Positions 23,640-34,582 of a DNA stretch of 64,000 nucleotides are shown piece after piece. Every line of letters begins with the position of its first letter. Within the stretch, counting starts at the first letter, position 1. Below the pieces are notes generated by a model. That model had not been told where the DNA came from and made no database searches. It saw only the letters and a program-made list of their open reading frames with translations. The DNA comes from Hofstenia miamia (taxonomy: Eukaryota > Xenacoelomorpha > Acoela): NCBI GenBank assembly GCA_004352715.1, contig SCFE01000095.1, positions 540,618-604,617 of the forward strand. Reading direction: 5' to 3'. The position numbers were made by a program, and so were the translations under genes.

Positions 23640-23849
23640 ATCGCAAATTTCAAATTAAGTTTGGAAATCTCCCAAGAAATCTATCCAATCAACAAAAGCG
23701 TCCCACAGGGATAAATTCTTGGTCCTTGGTTATTTGCCATATATATATATATATNATCGCAAATTTCAAGTTTGGAAATCTCCCAAGAAATCTATCCAAT
23801 CAACAAAAGCGTCCCACAGGGATAAATTCTTGGTCCTTGGTTATTTGCC
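23640..23849. repeat. Near-duplicate block around a single N
   Basis: 23640-23739 is repeated at 23756-23849, with (TA)n and one N (23755) between. The second copy lacks 5 bases. Best read as two unmerged haplotype or contig ends. Confidence 0.85.
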
Positions 23850-23852
23850 TTA

Positions 23853-23887
<35 letters not shown>
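23850..23887. repeat. (TA)n tract inside LINE
   Basis: Interrupts the reverse-transcriptase frame between the PQG and YADD blocks. A shorter tract sits at the same place in the duplicated copy (23739-23754). Confidence 0.9.
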
Positions 23888-23891
<4 letters not shown>

Positions 23892-24138
23892 CTTTCAACC
23901 TGGAAACTCTAAAAGTACGCTGATGACTTAGTTACTCTCACAGCTATTAGTAAGAACCAACATTTCATCAAATCAGACCTCTTTAATATTTTCAATACGA
24001 TGGTATTTGGAACCTCTCCTTGTCAACCTAAAGACGATATTCCATTCGTCACTTCTATGAAACTTCTTGGTGTCATAATACAATCAAATCTCAAATGGAA
24101 CCAACACATTAATTACATCACGAGAAAGGCTTCCCACA

Positions 24139-25895
24139 TTGTCATGCCTGAACTTATACTCATTCTGTGCCAACTTCTCACACCCTGCTATCAGATGATC
24201 TACTGTCTCCGCCTCTTTCTTACATAGCCTAGACTTATCACTTACTTCTACTCTTCTGTCTATATGCTTCTTCACCCAGTTTGTTCTTATTGCTTGCTCC
24301 TGTGCTGCCATTATCAGAGCTTCTGTTTCTCTTTTTAGTCTTGCCTTTTTTAACCACTTGTTGCTCTCTTCTTTGTCACACATTTCTGTGTTCCTCCAGT
24401 ATTCTCCATGCATTGCCTTTTGCCTATACCTTGTTTGTCTCTCTGATTCCATCCAACTCTGGTATAATTTCTTTTCTTCACTCTCAGTTCTTATCTTCCT
24501 TAACTCCTTAGTGACATCCAGTACGGACACCTTAGGTTGTTCTTCTACATATTCCTTTAGCCCTAGTGCTTCTGCTTCTACAGTTTCCTCTTCACGTAGC
24601 AGTCCTTTTCATCCCTTATGCCTTGCCATGTACAGCCTATCTAAATCTCCATTTAAGTTGAATGCTCTCTCTGATGCTAGTATCTTCCTTGTCTTCCTGT
24701 CTAATTCCCTCAGTTCATTCTTGTTCCACCTAACTATTCCTGCGAATATCTCAACACTGGTATCGCCCATGTATTAATTGCTTTTATACTATTCTGACCA
24801 TTCAATGCTGAGTTCTGTAGTATCTTCCTTACTCTCCTCTCGATTCTTTTCTTAACCTCGTCCTCATTTCCTAATGATCTGTTCTATCTTTCTTTATCAC
24901 ACCTAAGTACTTGTACCCCTCTTTGACATCTTCAATCTTATCCCCACTGCTCGTCCTAAACCTCAACCTGTGTCCGTCTATCTCAGTCTGCCACTTTCCC
25001 ATCTCCCCCTCTAGAAACTCAACCCATTTCCGTGGAACTCCATTGGCCTCTAGCGTCCTCAATAACCACCTATGTGATATGCTGTCATATGCCTTCCTGT
25101 AGTCTATCCATGCCATTGCTAAGTTTGTCTTCCTTCTACAATTCTCCACCACTGCCTGGTCTAACAACAACTGATCTTTGCATCCTCTCGTTTTTATCCT
25201 ACATCCCTTCTGCTCCTCTGGTATCAACCTGTTCTGTTCTAAGTAACATGCCAGCCTACTTGAAATCACAGAAGTTAGCAATTTCCAAATTGTTGGCAGA
25301 CATGTTATTGGCCTGAAGTTGCTTGNAGTCTATCCATGCCATTGCTAAGTTTGTCTTCCTTCTACAATTCTCCACCACTGCCTGGTCTAACAACAACTGA
25401 TCTTTGCATCCTCTCGTTTTTATCCTACATCCCTTCTGCTCCTCTGGTATCAACCTGTTCTGTTCTAAGTAACATGCCAGCCTACTTGAAATCACAGAAG
25501 TTAGCAATTTCCAAATTGTTGGCAGACATGTTATTGGCCTGAAGTTGCTTGATTCACTATCTTTCTTTGGGTCCTTCTGTATCAGAAATGTCCTTCCCAC
25601 TACCATCCACTCTGAACTTCTTCAACAAATACCCATGTACCTCATCTCTGCCTGGCGTCTTCCAGTTCTTCATCTTCTTTAGAGCCTCCTTCAGCTTTGC
25701 AGTTGTGATTAGTTCTTCTTCTTGTCTGAATTCCTTCTGCATCTGCACACTCTCTATCTCTGGTCCCGCACTTCCCCATATATTCTCCCAGAACCTTACG
25801 GCGTCCTCGCCTGCTTTAGCTGTAGCCTTTTCTTCTGCATCTAGTTCTTTGTAGAATCTTTCTTTTTGGATCTCAAACGTAATATTGTCTCTTTA
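24139..25895 (-). pseudogene. LINE retrotransposon, 3' two-thirds, catalytic region deleted
   Basis: Read from 25895 downward on the minus strand. An N-terminal FYKELDAEEKAT segment is followed by KLKEALKKMKNWKTPGRDEV and, after a frameshift, [20 protein letters not shown]. Next come [20 protein letters not shown] and [18 protein letters not shown]. The frame then jumps from LRFRTSSGD straight to [11 protein letters not shown]. The GIFQGDS and Y/FxDD blocks expected between these are missing, an internal deletion of roughly 100 codons. The C-terminal domain follows, with RWNKNELRELDRKTRKILAS, MHGEYWRN, EQAIRTNWVKKHIDR and the Cys/His motif SRLCKKEAETVDHLIAGCEK, then LAQNEYKFRHDN. This C-terminal signature belongs to a LINE group widespread in invertebrates; I do not name the clade. 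Confidence 0.88.
25101..25551. repeat. Exact 225-bp tandem duplication around a single N
   Basis: 25101-25325 and 25327-25551 appear identical and are separated by N at 25326. This is the signature of two overlapping contig ends placed side by side rather than a biological duplication. It doubles part of the reverse-transcriptase reading frame. Confidence 0.92.
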
Positions 25896-25954
25896 AGGCC
25901 TGTCGGGGACTGAGGGCTTTTTCTTTTCGTTGCACTTTCATTGAAGGTAGGGTC

Positions 25955-26015
25955 AGGGGGCGGGCTCGAACCAGGGTCCTCGCTTTCCCAGTCTAGCCAT
26001 CCAACACTGAGCACC
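25955..26015 (-). ncRNA. tRNA-like Pol III promoter head (SINE or tRNA relic)
   Basis: On the minus strand, GGTTCGAGCCC (25962-25972) is a perfect B box. About 30 nt upstream TGCTCAGTGTTGG (26001-26013) fits a degenerate A box. Sequence between them resembles the anticodon region of tRNA-derived SINEs. A full cloverleaf could not be folded by eye. It sits just 5' of the minus-strand LINE remnant in the same orientation. Confidence 0.5.
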
Positions 26016-26020
26016 TACAC

Positions 26021-26548
26021 AAACATTCACACAAACAGTGATTATATTACTACATATGTCACATATTAATTCGTAGTTATTTGTTTATATTTTATATTAT
26101 TTGTAACATTTTAGTTTGTAGATTTTTTATACATATATTGAGCAATAAATTTGCTTTGGCTCTTATTATTATTATCTGTAATAGAAAATGCATTCTTACC
26201 TACCATAACACACTAGTCATTCGAATATTTTGTATAGCACTAGAAAGCCACACACACGCACACACACACATTTATATTATAGATATTTTATTATTTTGTA
26301 AATACATAGTTGTAGTTTGTAGCTTTTTACTGTTATTTACAGCAAAAAATTGCTTTGACTCTTAATATGGCACTGATTTTCTTGTATTCAGCACCCTCTC
26401 CATAGTATTCAGAGTACTTTGCTATATTTGGCTTTAGTTTTTATTCGATTTCAATGAAACTTGGTGTGTAGTTTCGCTATGCAATGCTTCAATTGTGAAT
26501 TAAGTTTGAGCATTAGTTTAAGAGAAAGCGGCTTCCAAATTTTGACAA
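26021..26548. repeat. Non-coding with a diverged direct repeat and (CA)n
   Basis: GTAGTTTGTAG- and TTGCTTTG-CTCTTA-containing blocks recur at about 26112-26173 and 26310-26368. A CA microsatellite lies at 26251-26270. No coding signal. Confidence 0.5.
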
Positions 26549-27500
26549 AATGAACTATTACAAAGACGCTGAATACAAACTAAAATGAACTATTATAATG
26601 GCGCTAACTTTAATTAAGGGTCTATTATAAGGGCGTTAAAATTTTATTGTAATTTCTTATTTAATATTAAAACATCTTACTGTTAAATGATAAACTATAT
26701 TATGACATACAACAATCTACACATTTGAACAATTTTTCCCACACTTAGATTGGTTCTTGAAGTAATAATTTTTCCAGTCGGTCTTAGCAAACTCAGTTCT
26801 TGGGTTTCACTTAAAGAAAAATTAAAAAGAACTTTCTAGATGTAAAATAAAATGTAGAAGCGAATAAAAGTAGTCTGAAGTCGATCGGAGCAATATTTGC
26901 AGCACAATTAGCATTTTCGATATGTTATAGCCCTAAAAAATTTTTTTAAGGGAAAGACCTTAATAAAACGTTGATTGTGCAGTTAATAATACTTCGGAAC
27001 ACTTTCATTCTCTTTTAAATTACATTTTACTTCTAGAACAAGCTTTTGAAAAATTTAACGCGAAGACAAGTTCAAAATTGTTTGATTAAGTAAAGGTCCT
27101 ACATTACCCTATCCTTACAATGGTTTATATGTTAAGATTCATTAAAAATATCGAACTAGAGCGCTTTTAAAAAACAATGGAAACCCTTTTCTAGAGGTAG
27201 AATTCAATGTATAAGCGTAAAAAACTAGTTTAAAGCCAATCCGAACATTATTCGCTAAGCAATCTAAGTTTTCACAAGGGCATGCCCCTAAAAAGTTTTT
27301 TTTATTAACAAATACTCAAGATATGACTGTATTCAGAAAATTCAATATGCATGTAGCTTATTGCTTAATCTATTTAATATATACCAAAAAAAAATCAGTC
27401 GTTTTCAAAAATTTGTAGCTAAATAATACTAATAGTATTAAGCACCATTATAATAATGAGGCAAAAATATTAAGCGCCATTATAATAATAATTATGATTA
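26549..27500. repeat. Composite repeat bounded by inverted ATTATAATGGCGCT motifs
   Basis: Three tandem degenerate copies of CTATTATAATGGCGCTAA (26554, 26587 and 26618 areas) on the left. Two copies in inverse orientation (AGCACCATTATAATAATGAG and TAAGCGCCATTATAATAAT) on the right, at 27439-27490. Between them is a diverged direct duplication (26851-26947 versus 27208-27302) sharing TAGTYTRAAGYCRATC and CCCYAAAAARTTTTTTT. No ORF. Could be a non-autonomous element with subterminal motif arrays; superfamily unknown. Confidence 0.5.
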
Positions 27501-30500
27501 TGATTATTATCATTATAAAACACCTTCGTAACTCAGCATAAAACCATAATCCCGACTACTTAAGAATTTGAAAGGTAATTACTGGTCTAAAATCGATTTC
27601 AACTCTTAACAGTATAGTATCGGAATGATAAAAAGAGATTTTCTCCCTTTGACATTGCTTCCCACGAAACAATTTTTCAATTATCGTTAATGACAGAGAT
27701 GATAGGAAATGAATAGAAACGAAAATAGAACCAAAGTATCATAACTGTTATCTGTTTTGCTAGATTCATAAATGTGGGAAATTAATATAATCAATTGGTA
27801 TACACTAGATAGCTTTTCACCAACCATACCGAATTTAAAATCTACGAGTCGATTTGACGAAATTGAAAAGGATGACGCTTTTAAGAATATTTTCCTGGCT
27901 TGTCAGCAGAAACAATATTGGTGCAATAAAATTTTAATAGAAAATATATATACGATAATTCAAACGACGTAAGAGAAATTGACGTTTAATAAGCAAAAAT
28001 AATTTAAAAAATTGACAATTTGCGGCAGGTGATGGCCCAAAAAGAAATGCTACGCCTGTCATTGAAGTAATTTCCCATTGACAAGTTTGAAAACGCCGAA
28101 ATCTAAAAATTTAATTACCCTCTTTAATAGAGCGCGGACGAGTTAAAAAGCGTCTCCTGCCCAATTCATCGACAACCAACGCAATCAACGAAAATCAATG
28201 GGAAATGAAAAATTAATTAGTAAGGAAAATTAATATTGGAAAACCGAGGGCAGATTAGCATGTTAAGCACAATGGAGCACGACATCGCGAATGAATCTAA
28301 CATTTACGCACTTTTCTATGACGCAGAGTTGTACAATAATTTTTGCACCTAAACGCAACATTTCCATATATACAACATCTGCAAATTAATTTCCATTGAA
28401 AAACATATTCTACAATAGTCTGCTCTATACATTACCAAATAAGTTGCTTCTTAAAAATAAGAAGCCTGTTTCTTTTAACAGTTGCATTCATTAAACTTAT
28501 TTATGTTCATAATAATATACATCATCATGCAAAATTTTCCCCTAGCAGTGATACAGATCATTTTGTTCCAAACACATTCACTGTATACAAAATATTCAAA
28601 ATATTAAAGGATATTGTGAATTTTACATTTTACCAATTTTTAAAATCCAACCAAAATGTCTTCCAAATAGCTTTATAATAAAAATGTTATTATTTTTATA
28701 TTTAATAAGTTTCTACACTAAAAACAATTTTAGAAACTCTTAGAAACAACATCTTAAAATACAATAACTGACATTTTTTAAGAAATGGTAATAATGAATT
28801 TCGAATAAATATATGTAAAAGATGTAGGGTGAAAATTTCTGAAAGCATACTTTCTTGTTAAGTGTTGTGAATAACTAAAAGTTTCCGTTGCTATCAAATT
28901 ATTCTAGTTTTAATTTCTCAATGCTTTGACGTCACCGAGTGGTTGCTTGGATTAGCCATTGTTATAATTTAAAATTGTATTTTAAAAGGTTTCTACTAAC
29001 AAAAGTTAGTAAATGCACTTGATATTTGTGTTAAACGAAATGATCTTGAAATCGTTGTTAAATTCAATTTAAGGGTAGAATTGAAATTTCCAGGCCGCTT
29101 CTGAACATACATTGAAGACGTAAGCGGTGAAATAAAGCGTATGTCAGTTGAAAATTGAGAACAATGAAGGCAATTGAATTCCTTAACATCATTATAAGAC
29201 ACCTTACTAAAAGCAAATCAACGAAAACCTTGTAGTAAATCATTTTGATTGAAGTAGATATCGTTTAATTAAATTGAGTAAACAGTAATTAAGTCTATTT
29301 CGAGAACTCATTAAAGGACCGTTTTGATGGAAAAACCATTTTAAAATTAGCTCATAGTTGCTATTAACGATTAACGTTGTGTATATTACTACTTTTATAA
29401 ATTATTAAATCTTAAGAACTTATAAATAATCAAGTTCAGGTTCGAATATTGCACGGTATTAAAAATTATTAGAAAATTGTAAGGGCGCGCGATGTTTTCC
29501 ATTACAAATGAATATTAATAGAAGTTCATGCGCGTTTATTCTCATTGAGATTAAGGCAAGGATTAAGGGTTACTGATGCTGGTGATTGAGCTAATCTCTT
29601 TAAAAGGAATGTCACAAAAATAAAATTTAATTCCTACTATGAATCTTAAGCTTTAGATGAAAATCGTTCTTAGGACTCAAATTGTGATTTACTAAGAATC
29701 ACGAAGATTTTTCTGATTCTCAATGAATTCATATCTTAGGAACCAATTCAGCCTTACTTAATCTGTAGGTGAAATTAATATTCCGCGCTATTCTGCTTGA
29801 TATTCTTGCTAGACACTAAGGAATACTCCACATCTACGCGTAAACGGGTCATCCGCAAATTCTAATGGAAATGCAATCTTAGCCAGTCGCTTTGATCATA
29901 AATTTGGAATTTAACACTGTAAACAGTTTATATTCTACAAATGAAGTTTCGAAGAATTCCTTCTTTGTATTCTAATGGCATATTGAGATGGAAGTCGATC
30001 GAAATAAGTGAGTGACAGGCGCAAAATGTGCTTCTTCAAGGTTTGGATAACAAGAATTTTGTTTTCAGCAAGATGCTACAAAATAATTGAATCCATTCCA
30101 AATTATAACTTAAAGGTGACATTTCCGCCCACCAAAGCCTTAAGTATATAAAATTTCTTTTATGGGTTGCAATTAAAAAATAAAATATGACATTCAACAA
30201 TGTCAAACTAATTGTTGTCAAAAATACAAGAATTTTCGAACAGTCCAATAAATGCAAAGCATTTTGAAAAATTTAAGAAGTCAGATATCAAAAAAACCAT
30301 ATAGAAATTCAAGTGCGTTATGATATCAGCATTAGATGCGCAGAGAAGAAACTTGTTTGTCAGTTTAAAAATATATAAGCCGTCAATGCTTAATGTAAGG
30401 TAAAATACGCTAAGGAGGAAACAAGGGTATAAACACAATTAGTACATTTTGATAGAAATATAGTTGAAAATAACAGCATTTCAGTAACTAAAAATGGCCC

Positions 30501-31986
30501 CGCAAGAAAAGAATTGAAAAATAAGTTAGCATGCAATAGTAAACGAAAGAACTGATACGTACCTTTCCTAGAATTTAATGAGTTTAGAGAAGTCATTTTC
30601 AAAGCAGTGAATGGAATTATATAATCTGATTGGCTGACGAAAGCCGGCGCCACATAAACAATCAGTTAAATAATTAAAACAAAACTTAAAAACACTCAAT
30701 TCTAAGGAAGGTTGAATTACATAAGTTGAAATTGCAAGAAATTTATTAACTAATTTGCTTAAAGTATTGCTTCCACAAAACCTAATCTACTGTCAGGTTC
30801 ATTGTGCGATTCTTTTTGCGTCTGCCGACAAAAGAATTAAAAATGCAATCGGTAAGTGACTAGTGTTGAACAAAACACATTGGCCAAGGGACGCTTTAAT
30901 TACAATGCTTTAAAGCACATATATTATGAACAAAGAACGGCAAACAGCCTCTTTGGTTTTGAGTTGTAAATCTTACACAATGACAGGAAAATATGGCAGG
31001 TGAAAAGCTAAAAGCGATGAAAAAAAGAGAAAAATATCGTTCCTTAAACGTGATTTTTCAAGAGGAAAGATCGTCGAGTTTTTGCCTCAACAAAATTTCA
31101 ATGCTCTGCTAAATAATCGGAACCATAAAATGTGTTCAAAAATAGTTTGTTGCAGTTGGTGAATTGGTATTAGTCATCACCAAACGTTCTTGAAAGAGTA
31201 ATAATTAGAAAATAAATAACCCAAAATGATTTTCTATAACATGATGTAATATTAATTTCCACGCCCGAGCCGATTGGAATAGGTCAAAACTGTATTTACC
31301 ATAAATATTACATTAAACTACTTATAATACTCATTTCAAATGTGTCAAAGAGGCAATGATTATGATATTGATGACATGCATGAAAATACACTGCCTTAAC
31401 TTGTCAGAAATGAACTCGTTTGTTTAAAAGGTTTGGGTTGGACTCAGTATGCGATTATGCAGTAACGGAACGACTTAAATATATTTCAGCGGAAATAGGA
31501 CAGCTTCAAACGAGGAAGGCGCCAACAAAAATTTGGTGTTGCTTTGTCGACTACACCAAAAAAGGACAAGGCGCAAAATGGGTGCCCCCTCTTGTCTCTT
31601 TAGCACGTTTTACGATTGTAAAATAAAATAGCTTGAATTTTATTATCAAGCAAAAGCTTAGATTAATGACAATAAGACAGCTTTTAATTTTACTAAAAAA
31701 CATGCAGAACAAATAAAACTATAGATATTGCTGATTTTGCTAAGAATTCACTACAATTTTATTTTGCTACTACAAATGCATACTTATTACATAAAATATT
31801 AAATTATTACTCAACTACGAAAGAATCCTAAAAAAACACTACGTAACCTTATTACGTATAGAATTTATGAAACACTAAGTCCAAGAACAAAGTATGCTTT
31901 ATTTTTACTCGAATGGTTAAGGAAAGCATAATGAATAGGATAATAGATAGGCTGTTTGTTTTGATTCAGGATGACTCCCTATACAC
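27501..31986. other. Long non-coding stretch with GC-richer patches
   Basis: No gene recognised. Patches of higher GC and complexity at 28020-28280 and 29460-29540 might be conserved non-coding sequence. ORFs such as 27772-27972 (+), 30036-30653 (-) and 31420-31626 (+) have no motif. Confidence 0.5.
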
Positions 31987-32004
31987 TATATATATATATA
32001 TTTA

Positions 32005-32074
<70 letters not shown>
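31987..32074. repeat. Longest fully sequenced (TA)n array
   Basis: About 88 bp of TA repeats with two small interruptions near the left end. Confidence 0.97.
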
Positions 32075-32075
<1 letters not shown>

Positions 32076-32690
32076 CACAACCATTAATCTATATAGAGTA
32101 ATGCATTTCTTTAAACCCAAGTTTTGAACTCAATCCAAAAGCACTACTGGCATTCAATTTTGCATAAAGCCGTAGTTAGGTAGGAACGTACTTTGAAAAT
32201 TAATTTGCTACTGATAATCAATGCAAATAAAATGCATATATAATATAATTAATTTTCTTAATGGATGCTGGATGTGTCTTATACAAATGCGATGTAAAAA
32301 AACCACAAAAACTTGAACAATGCTTGTCAAATAAATTGAATAGAAGAAAAAAACAAAAATCAATAAATGTAGATGTGGTAAAATAACTCCCACCCAATTG
32401 ATTTAACGTCCTGGAAGTAAGACAACATCGATAAGAGGCAAGAACAGCAACACATTAAAACAGTGCCGCGAGCCAACTTCTGCGAAATGGGGTTTGTCGA
32501 ATGTAATTAACAAAGCGTTACTGAATTTCATTATTAAAATTTCTTATAAAATTGAATGTATTTTAAAAATTGAACAAGATTAAAAGCAGAGATAGATTAT
32601 TAAAAATAAATTAAGGATATAAATCTTTATAAACTACAATCAACAACACTAAAAAAGCACAATAAATTACCAGTGGTTAACAATAAAATT
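32075..32690. other. Non-coding spacer
   Basis: Nothing recognised. Confidence 0.5.
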
Positions 32691-32738
32691 TATAATATAT
32701 ATTTATATATATTTACATATATATATATATATATATAC
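32691..32738. repeat. Interrupted (TA)n tract
   Basis: TA repeats with TTTA and TTTACA interruptions, 80 bp upstream of a Penelope-like fragment. Confidence 0.9.
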
Positions 32739-32814
32739 ATAAATTTTTCCAATATTAACATCGATTAAAACAAAATATTTTCATCCACACAGAAAAGTAC
32801 CCATTTATTTGCCA

Positions 32815-33080
32815 TCTGTACTCGTCTACATTTATAACTGTGCTGAATGAAATGATTCATACATCGGCGAGAGCAGACGACATTTAACTACAAGAATAGA
32901 ACACATGAAAGGTAATCTTAATTACGTAATATTTTTACATTTACACCCGCCAAAAAGTAATTTTAAAATAATAATTAAAACAAGGAAAAGATAATAGCAG
33001 AAAATATTGTAAATATATTAGTTGAAAGACCATTAAGAAATAAACAAAAAGATATCATCAAGCTAAACATATTTTGAAAT
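32815..33080 (+). pseudogene. Penelope-like element C-terminal GIY-YIG domain fragment
   Basis: One frame reads LVYIYNC followed by SYIGESRRHLTTRIEHMKG. It carries the GIY-type Y-x-Y, the YIG, the conserved Arg and the EH of the GIY-YIG endonuclease joined to the reverse transcriptase in Penelope-like elements. A TGA sits where the second zinc-binding Cys is usual. After a frameshift, FKIIIKTR and a terminal RNKQKDIIKLNIF segment follow, the counterpart of the end of the 47194-47645 copy. It ends at a TGA. It belongs to a subfamily distinct from the other two copies. Confidence 0.7.
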
Positions 33081-33122
33081 CGAAAGGAAAAAACAACACA
33101 GAATTATCTTAAAAATGACACA

Positions 33123-33142
33123 TTATATATATATATATATAT
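33123..33142. repeat. (TA)n tract
   Basis: Lies 46 bp after the stop of the Penelope-like fragment. Confidence 0.9.
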
Positions 33143-33597
33143 CCCCTTGAGAAACAATATGTACAAATTGTACACATGAAGAAACTAGATTTTTATTGAG
33201 ATATGAATTTATATTCAACCATGAATATCTTTGTTTATTAAACTAGGCTACTTTTTCGTTATCTTAAAATTAAATTGGTCTAAATATTGGCATAATTTAG
33301 TATTGAAGCAACCTTGTAAAAATTAGCATTCCGCAAAAATGGAAACTATTGTGAAACAAGTTGAATTTGAGATATTCACAAACCATAACATAGCCTCACA
33401 AGAAACAAGTTTTTGCATGATTCCAATGTCATAACTCATAATACACTCTAAATAAAATGTTTTCAACAAAAATGTGTCATTAAAATATTATGACTGGTAA
33501 AATGATTAAGTCACAATGTGTAAAAATTTGCACAGATAATTTCAATGAAAATATTAATAGAAAAAATTGAGACTATCAGTGCTGAGCCGCCATATAA
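33143..33597. other. Non-coding spacer
   Basis: Nothing recognised. Confidence 0.5.
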
Positions 33598-33969
33598 ATA
33601 TTTTTTAGCACTTCCATACAATGTGCATGTATGAAGGGGATATATATATATTTGGACACCGACACAATTGAAGTCATCGCCCACATTGGACGTTATGTAA
33701 TTAATAGCCTAAAACGACTCAATTTTGAGAATTGTTCTGATTGGAGACCTCTTAATCCTCAAATAATGGATTATGTGAAAGAACTGAATCGCCACAATTT
33801 GACATTTCCTGGTGAAAAAATGACAGACATCTTATCTGTTTCATTTTCATTATTAAGCGAAAATCATAGGCTAATTTGCAAGTGGTCAGCCGATCATAGT
33901 ATATGTCTTCGCAAATTGTCTATTCCACTGCTTGTGAAGTGTCTCATTTTCTCTCAATTGTTCTTCTGA
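33598..33969 (+). CDS. Unrecognised ORF, possible exon
   Basis: An open frame of about 120 codons. Upstream is a plausible acceptor (AATATTTTTTAG at 33598-33609), and the frame is already open there, so the ATG at 33631 may be internal. The peptide has balanced composition for this region: IEVIAHIGRYVINSLKRLNF, then DWRPLNPQIMDYVKELN and a Cys-containing hydrophobic end. No signal peptide or known motif is clear. It could be an exon, an old transposon piece or chance; no family recognised. Confidence 0.25.
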   Translation: MFFSTSIQCACMKGIYIYLDTDTIEVIAHIGRYVINSLKRLNFENCSDWRPLNPQIMDYVKELNRHNLTFPGEKMTDILSVSFSLLSENHRLICKWSADHSICLRKLSIPLLVKCLIFSQLFF

Positions 33970-34267
33970 ACATTTTAACGAAATTCGGAATGTGATTTTC
34001 AGCACTATCTGCAACATATTTCACAATAACTTGCAGAAGGATTCAAAACCGGCATCAAGAAAATGTCAGTTACAAAGTTTTAAGAAATGGCAACGTGTTT
34101 TGTAAAATTTGAAATTTTTTATTAGTAGATGAAATAGCTATGTAAACTACACGTGTAAACGTTTATTTTCTTAATATAAATAAGTACATGTACCAATCAT
34201 ATAAATAGTATTAATTAAGAACATATAGGAAAATTCATTGATTGTTTATTTAACGCAATTTGAATTT

Positions 34268-34440
34268 ATGCTTCCTATTTTTTCTCCGTTTCTGCAGTAA
34301 CTACGGCCGTGTTGTAGTAGGCCATGGTGAAGCTAAACATTAATGATAAAATCAAAATAGCGGCCTGGGAAAATTTTGCCTGCGAATTCAAGCAGCCCAT
34401 GCCAAAGACAAAAACAACTTGCTGCTTCATCGAAGTTTAG
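34268..34440 (-). other. GC-richer block open in two frames, unrecognised
   Basis: On the minus strand two overlapping frames stay open. One starts at an ATG and reads VVFVFGMGCLNSQ then AAILILSLMFSFTMAYYN, like a membrane helix. The other follows a TTTTTTACAG acceptor-like site and reads EATFFLNFDEAASCFCLWHG. Neither matches a family I recognise. Composition differs from the flanks, so it may be an exon or transposon remnant; the adjacent Tc1 element begins 143 bp away. Confidence 0.2.
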
Positions 34441-34582
34441 AAAAAATGTGGCTTCATCTGTAAAAAATTAAAACTCTTAGATATCAAGATCAACTTTATT
34501 CTTCATAGTCAACTTTACATCCAGCCTCTGCCTTTAGTTTCAAAACAGGTGAGATTATTCACTAAAATCTAAAGGGTCGCAT

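Larger units (their letters stand above)
23055..24138 (+). pseudogene. CR1/Jockey-like LINE reverse-transcriptase remnant
   Basis: Conserved reverse-transcriptase blocks appear in order across several frames. They are KKTTAEDGIPNRFYEVAS (about 23130-23190), LLSTPAKFMECIALSSL (23337-23390), FAYKRKSSTTIALVTLLDKI (around 23430) and FSKQFDKICH, then a PQG-ILGPWLFA block. The catalytic YADD is at 23916-23927 and is followed by LVTLTAISKN. The thumb segment MKLLGVIIQSNLKWNQHINY lies at about 24057-24117. At least two frameshifts, a stop inside PQG-x-ILG and two (TA)n insertions break it. A duplicated segment with a single N (23640-23849) is an assembly join. The copy ends abruptly at 24138, against the opposite-strand LINE. 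Confidence 0.85.

Noticed and set aside
24281-25854. Several plus-strand Ser/Leu/Pro-rich ORFs
   Set aside because: Antisense shadows of the minus-strand LINE coding region.
31960-31986. AGGGAGTCATCC read in reverse beside the long TA array, like a mariner end
   Set aside because: No partner inverted repeat or transposase piece found within the window.
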